The notes beneath the pieces were generated by a model that was given only the letters and a program-made list of their open reading frames with translations, did no database searches and was not told the origin of the DNA. A stretch of DNA of 64,000 nt, taken from the NCBI GenBank assembly GCA_041586735.1, contig JBFGZQ010000002.1, positions 168,345-232,344 of the forward strand, given 5' to 3'. Each line of letters opens with the position of its first letter. The stretch's first letter is position 1. The position numbers and the translations under genes were made by a program. Below, one piece after another: positions 33,645-41,023 of this stretch. The stretch is from Motiliproteus sp041586735. Lineage in GTDB: Bacteria; Pseudomonadota; Gammaproteobacteria; Pseudomonadales; Balneatricaceae.

Positions 33645-35588
33645 ATGAAATTCAACAAAGATCAGAAAGAAATACTAGAAAACAGCGATATAGATTACCT
33701 CTCTGAGGAGATTATTTTTCAGATTGCTTCTGGTGAAACCTCATTACAAGATCTAGATTCAAAAATCATTCTCAATTTCCTTGAAACCACTAATGCCCTC
33801 TATCGTGCAGGTTTTCCTATTATTGAGAACAACCAATACGATACATTTAGGGAGTATTTTTCTAAGACCAATCCAGATCATCCATTCGTAACAACTGTTG
33901 AGCCAGAGCCGGCTCCAGAGGCAAAGACCATTCCTCTTCCTGAAAAAATGTTATCGACCGAAAAAGCATACACAAAGAAGGAAATAGAACGATGGGTTCA
34001 AAGGATCAAGAAGGCAGCAGCCGAGCTAGGTATAGATGAGAAAGATATTGTCATCAGGGTGACTCCCAAGCTAGATGGATATGCGGCCTTTGACGATGGG
34101 GCCATACTTTATACTAGAGGAGATGGTTCTAAGGGACAGGATATATCAAGAGTCTTTGGCCGAGGCTTAAAAATCGCTGAAAATGGAGAGCGGGGACAGG
34201 GCCCCGGAGAGATCGTTATCAATCGCCAGTACTTTGAGGAAAAACTCTCAGATAAATTTGAGAACTCTAGGAATATACAAGCAGCAATAATTGCTGAAAA
34301 AAATGTGGATCCTGTAGTTCAGAAAGCAATACTTGATGGTGCAGCTGTGTTCTTCCCCTTCTCTTTACTTCACCATCAAGAAGTGGATATAGAATACCTT
34401 CTATCAGACTTTGATAGCATCATTGAAACCTTTTTAAGGTTCGATAAGTACGATATCGATGGCGTAATCATTGAGACTACCAACCAAACTATAAAAGACT
34501 TCATGGGAGCTACGAGGCATCATCATCGTTGGCAAATAGCCTTCAAAGTTAACGATGAGAAAGCTGAGGTTAAAGTAATCAAAGTCATACCTCAGACATC
34601 TCGTACAGGTAGACTAACCCCTGTAGTAGAATTAGAACCGACTAGGCTGTCAGGGGCTTTGATATCAAGAGCAACAGCACACCATTATGGTATGGTCAAA
34701 ACCAAAGGCATTGGACCTGGTGCAATTATAGAATTGGTTAGATCTGGACTAGTTATACCAAAAATAGAGAAAGTTATTAAAGAAGCAGAACCAGAAATAC
34801 CAGAAAAATGTCCTAGCTGCGGATCACACGCAGAATGGGATGGTGACAACATTTACTGTTTAAATACGACTGAGTGCGTAGCACAAACTGAAAATACACT
34901 AATTCACTTTTTCAAAACACTCGGTAACATTGATGGATTTGGCCCTGCGACAGTAGCGATTCTGCACTCCAACGGCATTAAAACCATACATGAAGTTTAT
35001 CAACTAGATGGGAATAAACTATTAGCAATGGGGTTCAAGGAAAAGAGTACTGCAAACCTTCTATCTCAACTGGAAGCTAGCCGTAGAATAAGCATTGAAG
35101 ACTGGAGGTTTCTATCTGCATTCGGAGTAGTAAGGCTTGGCCAGGGAACCGCTGAAAGACTTCTGCAGCATCACGGTATCAATTCTATCTTTGAACTCAA
35201 TCCTGAAGACTTAATCGTTATCGATGGATTTGCCGAGAAAACCTCTGAAACGATAGTAGAAGGTCTTAAAAACATTAGAAAAGAATTCTTATCTATATAT
35301 GAGCTCGGCTTTAATCTTGAACGAACCTCCCTTGCAAGCGAGGCCACAACTTTCTCACCTATTGCCGGAAAAACAATAGTTTTTACTGGCAGCATGAAGA
35401 AAGGTACACGCTCGGATATGGAGAAAGAAGCTAAGTCTCTAGGGGCAACGGTTGGAAAATCTATTACAAGCAAGACAAGCTTGCTGGTAATAGGAGAAAA
35501 TGTAGGTACAAAGAAAATAGCTGATGCGAAAAAACACAGCACTAATGTAATATCAGAGCTCGAATACTTAGATCTAATTCACTTCTAA
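33645..35588 (+). CDS. Island-borne NAD-dependent DNA ligase
   Basis: A 647-aa LigA-type ligase with unusual sequence. The adenylation site is TPKLDGYAAFDDG (K142), followed by LYTRGDGSKGQDIS; KYDIDGVIIE and WQIAFKVNDEKAEV are later nucleotidyltransferase motifs. An OB-fold segment (VIPQTSRTGRLTPVVELEP), a cysteine zinc finger (CPSCG, then CLNTTEC), helix-hairpin-helix repeats and a C-terminal BRCT domain (GKTIVFTGSMKKGTRSDMEK) complete it. The N-terminal 100 residues differ from housekeeping LigA, whose Ia domain I do not see. The gene is AT-rich (32% GC in one counted line, 33661-33720) and on the opposite strand to the broken ligA. It could supply the NAD ligase function lost there. Confidence 0.9.
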   Translation: MKFNKDQKEILENSDIDYLSEEIIFQIASGETSLQDLDSKIILNFLETTNALYRAGFPIIENNQYDTFREYFSKTNPDHPFVTTVEPEPAPEAKTIPLPEKMLSTEKAYTKKEIERWVQRIKKAAAELGIDEKDIVIRVTPKLDGYAAFDDGAILYTRGDGSKGQDISRVFGRGLKIAENGERGQGPGEIVINRQYFEEKLSDKFENSRNIQAAIIAEKNVDPVVQKAILDGAAVFFPFSLLHHQEVDIEYLLSDFDSIIETFLRFDKYDIDGVIIETTNQTIKDFMGATRHHHRWQIAFKVNDEKAEVKVIKVIPQTSRTGRLTPVVELEPTRLSGALISRATAHHYGMVKTKGIGPGAIIELVRSGLVIPKIEKVIKEAEPEIPEKCPSCGSHAEWDGDNIYCLNTTECVAQTENTLIHFFKTLGNIDGFGPATVAILHSNGIKTIHEVYQLDGNKLLAMGFKEKSTANLLSQLEASRRISIEDWRFLSAFGVVRLGQGTAERLLQHHGINSIFELNPEDLIVIDGFAEKTSETIVEGLKNIRKEFLSIYELGFNLERTSLASEATTFSPIAGKTIVFTGSMKKGTRSDMEKEAKSLGATVGKSITSKTSLLVIGENVGTKKIADAKKHSTNVISELEYLDLIHF

Positions 35589-35645
35589 GATGTTGTCAGG
35601 AGATCAACGATAATTCCTTGGTTAGGAGACAAATGGACTAAACTA

Positions 35646-35844
35646 TTAAACTGGCAGTAAAATACCGGACACCCAAGAGAGGCAGAACATAGTTAAAGCG
35701 CGTACAAGACTACGCATAACGGCCCGTCGTGGCTGGGATATAGCGTTTGACCACGTCCAGCCCCGGCGGGGCGGCAGAATCTCGATAAAATGCTGCCGGG
35801 TTAATAAAGTAATCTCTGTCGGGGCGGTCATCAGGACTATCCAA
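35646..35844 (-). pseudogene. Possible gene remnants between the island and zipA
   Basis: Immediately downstream of zipA (same strand), a frame from the TTG at 35844 to the TAG at 35710 reads like protein (DYFINPAAFYRDSAA, then LDVVKRYIPATTGRYA). It overlaps, in coupled style, an ATG at 35717 that opens MRSLVRALTMFCLSWVSG, a signal-peptide-like start that stops after 23 codons at 35646. Neither is LigA. They look like leftovers of two genes cut by the rearrangement that put the island here, but short chance frames cannot be excluded. The frame of the second continues upstream to 35831. Confidence 0.3.
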
Positions 35845-35855
35845 AGCTAGAAAAA

Positions 35856-37178
35856 TCAGCGCCGGCGGGTTAACGCCTTACGCTCAAAGTCGCGCACTTT
35901 CTGGCGGTAGTGTTCGATAGTCTGGCTGCGCAAACTGCTACGCTGTTCATCTTGGAGCTCGCCGCCCAAATTATCGGCGACACATTTGGCGGTCGCCAAC
36001 ATGCACTCCAGCGCCGTCATTCGATCCGTCGGATCGGCCAGACAGAGAAAAAAGGTCACCGCGGGGGTCGACGGTGGTAGTTGCTGACCGGGGTCAAAGG
36101 TGCCGGGCCGAACGGCGTTAGCCATACTAAATTGTAGCGCTCCGCGGCCGTTGGCTTGTTCATAGCGATGGTAGATATCCTGGTCACCAAACTCCAAACC
36201 GCAGGCTTCGACCAACTTAAATAGTATCGGCCCAGAGAATGGCGAACGCTTGGCAAGCACATTAATAATTAGCATCTCATCTTCAAGCAAGCTGTCTGGC
36301 GGATTGTCGGAAGCGATGTCGGAAGAGGCGTCAGGAGCACTCACCAGCGCATCTGTCCGCTGCGCTTTCTGACTCCCAAGCCGTGGCGTTGGCGTAGGCG
36401 CCGGGGAGTCTACAGCGGGATCCAGATCACAGCCACTCGCTGCAGCACCTTTTTTGATCCCAGGCCTAGCCGTTTCTAAGGCGGTTGGCGATGTCGAGTG
36501 GGCACCAGCAGCAGATAAATCTGCCTGCTGCCGAGCTTGCAGCAACTCATGCACCGGACGCTCCAGATCGATCAATTCCACATCCGCACCCCCCCCCAAC
36601 GAGGTGTTGGCCGTCGTGGACTCGGCCTCTTTAGCGACTGAGAGCGGCATCAGGGTCAACGCATCTACAGCATGTTGGGAGCGCTTAGCGGGAACCTCAT
36701 CGGCAACCTCGGTCGCCGCGCGCTGTTTAGCGCTAAGCGAAGAGGCGGATGCGGTCTCGGAGCCACCCAAACCGCGACGTGCGCCTTCACCTAAGCCTTT
36801 GAATTCAAGATCCAATAACAGATCAACCGCTTCGTCAGATTCGCGTCGAGCGCTCAACCTAGGATCTATCACCCAAGCGTCGGATTGCGCGTTACCGCCC
36901 CTGCCCCGTCCGGATTCAGGCTCGCCAGGCATAGCGGTCGATGTGCCGCGGGTCTGCGTATCAGGCTCTGCGGACCGAGTTGAGGGTACCGCCTTCGAGA
37001 CCACCCTGGCACCGCCATTGGGGAGTTCAGAACCCAGGTCAGCGGCTGGGAAGTCTTTGAACTTATCATCAATCGCCAAGCGTAATTTATTGCGTTGCAG
37101 ATAGCGTCGAATCAAGTCCGCCACCACGATCACCAGGATCACGATCCCGGCAGCCAGCAATCCTTCACGAATACTCAT
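35856..37178 (-). CDS. zipA: Cell division protein ZipA
   Basis: A 440-aa bitopic inner-membrane protein that tethers FtsZ to the membrane. It has an N-terminal anchor (IREGLLAAGIVILVIVVADL), a long low-complexity basic and proline/alanine-rich linker (residues about 45-290) and a C-terminal FtsZ-binding domain (MLIINVLAKRSPFSGPILFK, ALQFSMANAVRPGTFDP). The linker is longer than in E. coli ZipA (about 330 aa in total). In most gammaproteobacteria zipA sits in smc-zipA-ligA. Here ccmH lies upstream instead of smc, and the ligA that should follow is separated by the 20-kb island. Confidence 0.93.
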   Translation of the reverse strand: MSIREGLLAAGIVILVIVVADLIRRYLQRNKLRLAIDDKFKDFPAADLGSELPNGGARVVSKAVPSTRSAEPDTQTRGTSTAMPGEPESGRGRGGNAQSDAWVIDPRLSARRESDEAVDLLLDLEFKGLGEGARRGLGGSETASASSLSAKQRAATEVADEVPAKRSQHAVDALTLMPLSVAKEAESTTANTSLGGGADVELIDLERPVHELLQARQQADLSAAGAHSTSPTALETARPGIKKGAAASGCDLDPAVDSPAPTPTPRLGSQKAQRTDALVSAPDASSDIASDNPPDSLLEDEMLIINVLAKRSPFSGPILFKLVEACGLEFGDQDIYHRYEQANGRGALQFSMANAVRPGTFDPGQQLPPSTPAVTFFLCLADPTDRMTALECMLATAKCVADNLGGELQDEQRSSLRSQTIEHYRQKVRDFERKALTRRR

Positions 37179-37208
37179 AGTTCAGCCTGTTAGCCTTAGC
37201 GACGCCAC

Positions 37209-37757
37209 TCAGCGGGCATCCTTATCGTTAAGCAAACGCTGCAGTTTCTGCTGCGCAGCGGCATCCTTAGGTTTAGCCGAGGCGCTAGCGTCCCCAGAGT
37301 CCCCGCGCTTCCGGCGGCTGATCAGCACCACCACCAGCGCACCGATCAGCAGCATGCCAATGGGACCATACCACAGCACCAGGGTGCTGGAATCTCGACG
37401 CGGGCGATAATTAACGAAATCGCCATAACGCGCCACCATAAAATCTACCACATGCTGATTACTTTGGCCTTCAGTCACCATGCGATGAATCTCGCGGCGC
37501 ATATCCTCGGCAATGGGTGCATTAGAACCGGATAAGTTCTGATTCTGGCACTTAGGACAGCGCAACTCATCGATCAGTACTCTGTACTGCTGATGCTGCT
37601 GTTCAGTGTTAAATTCATAGGTATCGATCACCGCATGGGCCGCCCAAGCGGTAACTAGCAATCCCAGTATCGATATAATGCGGATTATCCGTTTTATAAA
37701 CATTGTCAGCAGTTGTAACTGCATTATCTGCTTTACCCCCATCAGTAATCTCGTCAT
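37209..37757 (-). CDS. ccmH: Cytochrome c maturation protein CcmH (CcmL-type)
   Basis: A 182-aa membrane-anchored thioredoxin-like reductant that helps keep the apocytochrome haem-binding cysteines reduced. The redox motif LRCPKCQNQNLSGSNAPIAE is intact, as are DMRREIHRMVTEGQS and FVNYRP. A signal anchor precedes it and a second membrane helix (WYGPIGMLLIGALVVVLI) follows near residue 130. The start at 37757 overlaps the ccmD stop (ATGA) and gives an unusually long N-terminus; the Met at 37703 (MFIKRIIRIISILGLL) would give a normal signal sequence. ccmE, ccmF and ccmG, which normally lie between ccmD and ccmH, are missing. Confidence 0.9.
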   Translation of the reverse strand: MTRLLMGVKQIMQLQLLTMFIKRIIRIISILGLLVTAWAAHAVIDTYEFNTEQQHQQYRVLIDELRCPKCQNQNLSGSNAPIAEDMRREIHRMVTEGQSNQHVVDFMVARYGDFVNYRPRRDSSTLVLWYGPIGMLLIGALVVVLISRRKRGDSGDASASAKPKDAAAQQKLQRLLNDKDAR

Positions 37758-37960
37758 TCTGCAGACCTCGCCCTGTTACTCTCGCCCAAGCGCTGCTCGC
37801 GCTTTAGACGACGCTGATACTCGGCCACAAACTGTTTTTTTCGTAACATCGGGCTAAGCACATTAAAGGCGATAACCGCCAAGGCGATCGAATACGCCAG
37901 CCAGACATACAAGCCGTGGCCACCCATCGCTATAAAATCGGTAAACGAATCAAAATACAT
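37754..37960 (-). CDS. ccmD: Haem exporter protein CcmD
   Basis: A 68-aa small membrane protein that helps release holo-CcmE from the CcmABC complex. It has the family pattern: MYFDSFTDFIAMGGHGLYVW, one membrane helix (LAYSIALAVIAFNVL) and a basic cytoplasmic tail (KKQFVAEYQRRLKREQR). I start at the ATG at 37958-37960, which overlaps the ccmC stop (TGATG); the open frame extends ten codons upstream. Its stop overlaps ccmH. Confidence 0.92.
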   Translation of the reverse strand: MYFDSFTDFIAMGGHGLYVWLAYSIALAVIAFNVLSPMLRKKQFVAEYQRRLKREQRLGESNRARSAE

Positions 37961-38715
37961 CAGTGTGCCTCCATCAGCTCTTTGACCCATCCTGCGCGTC
38001 GTTCACGCTGCAAAATCTCTATCCGAGTCCGCAGCATCAGCACCACCGAGAAGAAACCATAAAAACCGAGCACCATAATCAGCAACGGCATCCACATCTC
38101 CGGCGCCATCTTGGGACTCTCGGTGAGGGTGAACGTTGAGCCCTGATGCAGTGTATTCCACCACTCTACCGAATATTTGATGATCGGAATGTTGACCACG
38201 CCCACCAGTGCCAACACCGCCCCCGCCTTGCCTGCGGTCACCTCGTTTTCTATCGCGGAATGCAGGGTATATACGCCTATATAGAGAAACAACAGAATGA
38301 GCATCGAGGTCAGACGGGCATCCCATACCCACCAAGTTCCCCAGGTGGGCTTACCCCAGATAGCACCAGTAGCCAGCGCCAATACCGCCAGTGAAGCGCC
38401 AATCGGGGCGCAACTTTTGGCAACCATATCGGCGACCTTCATCTTCCAGATCAGACTGATAGCCCCCGCAACAGCCATCAGTATGTAGCATGACTGCGCC
38501 AGTATCGCGGCGGGCACATGGATATAGATAATCCTGAAGCTATTACCCTGCTGGTAGTCTGCCGGCGCAAACGCCAGCCCCCAGACGAGACCACAGCTCA
38601 ACAACGCCAGCGTTGCCACCGCAAACCAGGGCAACAGCTTACCCATGATCTCAAAACTCCAGCGTGGCGATCCCAGACGGTAAAACCAGGCGGGCATCTT
38701 CCAAGTATTGGCCAT
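37960..38715 (-). CDS. ccmC: Haem transporter CcmC
   Basis: A 251-aa inner-membrane protein with six helices that presents haem to CcmE. The tryptophan-rich WWD-type signature is present (WGKPTWGTWWVWDARLTSML, near residues 122-141), with conserved histidines in IIYIHVPAAILAQ and around YTLHSAIENE. The length equals the family norm. It is the third gene of ccmABCD with 24 bp to ccmB. Confidence 0.96.
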   Translation of the reverse strand: MANTWKMPAWFYRLGSPRWSFEIMGKLLPWFAVATLALLSCGLVWGLAFAPADYQQGNSFRIIYIHVPAAILAQSCYILMAVAGAISLIWKMKVADMVAKSCAPIGASLAVLALATGAIWGKPTWGTWWVWDARLTSMLILLFLYIGVYTLHSAIENEVTAGKAGAVLALVGVVNIPIIKYSVEWWNTLHQGSTFTLTESPKMAPEMWMPLLIMVLGFYGFFSVVLMLRTRIEILQRERRAGWVKELMEAH

Positions 38716-38739
38716 CGCGCTCTCTCATTTAACAATTAA

Positions 38740-39447
38740 TTAGTCACTGACGCTGATTCGTAAACTGGCAGCCACCGCCAGCGGCGCCAACACCATCCCC
38801 AATGCCAAAATAGCGCCGAGAATGGCGAGATAGCCGCCAACCGGCAATCCGGCCGAAGCGGCCTGAACCGTACCGGTTCCAAAGATCAGCACCGGAATAT
38901 ATAGCGGCAACACCAGCAGCGAAATCAACACCCCACCTTTGCGTAACCCAACCGTCAAGCCCGCGCCGATCGCGCCGATCAAGCTCAGCGTCGGGGTACC
39001 CAGCAGCAAGCTGATGACCATCGCCGACATCCCCTGCTCCGGCAGAAACAGCATCACCGCCAACAGCGGTGCCATCAACGTCAATGGCAGGCCGCTAATC
39101 ATCCAATGCGCACAAATCTTAGCAAACACTAACAGCGCCAATGGCTGAGGGCTAAGCAACATCTGCTCCAATGAGCCGTCATCATAGTCAGACCTAAATA
39201 GACTATCCATCGACAATAAAGTTGCCAACAATGCCGCCACCCAGACGATGCCTGCCGCCGCCTGAGATAAAAACTGCGGATCAGGACTCACCCCCAATGG
39301 AAACAGGGTCGCGACCATCAAGAAGAACATCAACGGACTGATCAGATCATTACGACGCCGATAGGCCAACATCAGGTCACGTTTTAAGGTGATCCAAAAC
39401 ACCCGGGTCAAGGACAACTCTAGCGCATCATCCCTGCACATCGGCAT
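38740..39447 (-). CDS. ccmB: Haem exporter permease CcmB
   Basis: A 235-aa, six-helix permease of the CcmAB ABC complex that drives release of haem-loaded CcmE. Recognisable stretches are RDLMLAYRRRNDLISPLMFF, DSLFRSDYDDGSLEQMLLS and GLRKGGVLISLLVLPLYIPV. It overlaps the end of ccmA by 20 nt, so the first Met codons (39447, 39441) both lie within ccmA. Nothing unusual. Confidence 0.95.
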   Translation of the reverse strand: MPMCRDDALELSLTRVFWITLKRDLMLAYRRRNDLISPLMFFLMVATLFPLGVSPDPQFLSQAAAGIVWVAALLATLLSMDSLFRSDYDDGSLEQMLLSPQPLALLVFAKICAHWMISGLPLTLMAPLLAVMLFLPEQGMSAMVISLLLGTPTLSLIGAIGAGLTVGLRKGGVLISLLVLPLYIPVLIFGTGTVQAASAGLPVGGYLAILGAILALGMVLAPLAVAASLRISVSD

Positions 39448-40087
39448 TCTCCTGCGGCGCCCCTAACGAAACCCGCCGTAAATTATCATGAATACCCAGC
39501 TCATGGTGGGTGGTTAGGATCACACTACCACCCTGTTCGGCATGCCGGGCAATCAACGCCTCCTTACGGGCCACACCTCGCTTATCGATCGCGGTAAAGG
39601 GCTCGTCCAAAACCCACAGCGGCGCCTCACTAAGATACAGGCGAGCCAGACTCACGCGCCTATTTTGCCCTGCCGAAAGCGAGTGACAGGGCACATCTTC
39701 ATAGCCATACAATCCGACATTGGACAGCGCCATGCTAATCCCCTCGATACGGGTATGGGGATGCAGGGCACAGTACCAGCGTAAGTTTTCTTCTGGGGTT
39801 AGGGTCGCCTTAACGCCAGGCAGATGGCCGAAGTAGAGCAGCGAGGCTAAAAACTCATCTCTGACCTCGGCAATCGGCTCGCCCTTAAGGAAAATATCAC
39901 CTTCAAAGGACTGGGATAGACCGCTAAGAATACGCAGCAAGGTGGTTTTGCCACTGCCATTGGGGCCTTCAACTTGGATTATCTCACCCGGATTAAGTGC
40001 AAAACAGAGGCCTGCAAACAGCACCCGCTCATCTCGCTCACAGAACAGGTCTTTCACCTCTAGCAAGGGGGTAGTCAAAATTGACAA
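39428..40087 (-). CDS. ccmA: Cytochrome c biogenesis ATPase CcmA
   Basis: A 219-aa ABC ATPase that powers the CcmABCD complex. Walker A is VEGPNGSGKTTLLRIL, the ABC signature is HSLSAGQNRRVSLARLYLSE, Walker B is LWVLDEPFTAID and the switch histidine is in ILTTHHELG. It is the first gene of the minus-strand ccm cluster, so the promoter should lie in 40088-40391. Confidence 0.96.
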   Translation of the reverse strand: MSILTTPLLEVKDLFCERDERVLFAGLCFALNPGEIIQVEGPNGSGKTTLLRILSGLSQSFEGDIFLKGEPIAEVRDEFLASLLYFGHLPGVKATLTPEENLRWYCALHPHTRIEGISMALSNVGLYGYEDVPCHSLSAGQNRRVSLARLYLSEAPLWVLDEPFTAIDKRGVARKEALIARHAEQGGSVILTTHHELGIHDNLRRVSLGAPQENADVQG

Positions 40088-40391
40088 AACCTTATATTGA
40101 GAGCGCTTAGGTTAATAGCGCCTAGGTTATTAACAACTGTCTTTCTTTGTTAACCGCATAAATGCGGCGCATTATATACGAATAATTACTGCAGGCAGAG
40201 TCCTGCAGCCACGGTCATTGCCTGTGCTTATAGCCTGCATAGCAGCATGGAAACAGCAGCACAGAGAAAGGCCGGCAGCTGAGCCGGTGAGCGCTAAAAA
40301 ACACCCTGCTTAATGAGAGAGGAGATCGATAAACTCAGAAGCCTGCAAACTGAGCGGCTCTCGCCACTCAAACAGCGCCGATACTCACCCG
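40088..40391. other. Intergenic region with ccm promoter, no gene seen
   Basis: 304 bp between ccmA and the exonuclease gene, both on the minus strand. A perfect inverted repeat CCGCAT-AA-ATGCGG lies at about 40155-40168, without a T tract. AGCGCTTAGGTTAATA and AGCGCCTAGGTTATTA near 40106-40135 are imperfect direct copies just upstream of ccmA and could be regulator sites. No reading frame of note. Confidence 0.4.
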
Positions 40392-41000
40392 CTAGGGCGA
40401 GATACCGTGCTTTAGCCGTATATACATCAGCGCGACGGTGATCGCATCACCCAGAGCCGTATGGCGCTGCAGAATGGGCAGGTTCAGCTTGCTGGCAATC
40501 GTATCAAAGCGCAGGTCTGTATCCCCCCCTACCGACTTCCATTTGATAATGTCGTGATACACATGCGACAACTCTATCATCTTATTGGGCAGTCCGAAGC
40601 CGTAGATCGGGCGCAGAAACTTATCCAGCATCCGTAGATCATAATTAACGTAGTACCCCAAAATCGGACGGTTACCCACAAACGCCAACATCTGCGCCAA
40701 CGCCTCGTCGATCTCGATCCCCTCGGAGAGATCTAACGCCCGGAGCTTATGGATCTTGATCGACTCGCCGGTCAGGCTTTTAGGCGGTTTAAGCTTAATA
40801 TCAAAGCGCTCACTGGTTTTAACCCGCCGGCCTTGAATCTTAACCGCACCAATCGACAGAATATCGCCCTTGCTAACATCCAGACTGGTCGTTTCACAAT
40901 CCAGCGAGACCACCTCATTACCGCAATAGGGCTCAAACAGATAGCCATAGGGACCATCACCATGGCGTTTCTTATCTCGATAAATTCTAAATCTACGCAA
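40392..41000 (-). CDS. DEDDh 3'-5' exonuclease (DnaQ-like)
   Basis: A 202-aa RNase T/DNA polymerase III epsilon-type exonuclease. Exo I is VVSLDCETTSLDV (D and E), Exo II is GYYVNYDLRMLDKFL and Exo III is RHTALGDAITVALMYI (H and D). It starts with TTG at 41000, with GGAG about 10 nt before, 23 nt after the DUF294 gene. In Pseudomonas a similar exonuclease and DUF294 pair sits beside the acetate permease genes, as here. The cellular substrate is unknown. Confidence 0.88.
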   Translation of the reverse strand: MRRFRIYRDKKRHGDGPYGYLFEPYCGNEVVSLDCETTSLDVSKGDILSIGAVKIQGRRVKTSERFDIKLKPPKSLTGESIKIHKLRALDLSEGIEIDEALAQMLAFVGNRPILGYYVNYDLRMLDKFLRPIYGFGLPNKMIELSHVYHDIIKWKSVGGDTDLRFDTIASKLNLPILQRHTALGDAITVALMYIRLKHGISP

Positions 41001-41023
41001 AACTATAACACTCCATCGATACT

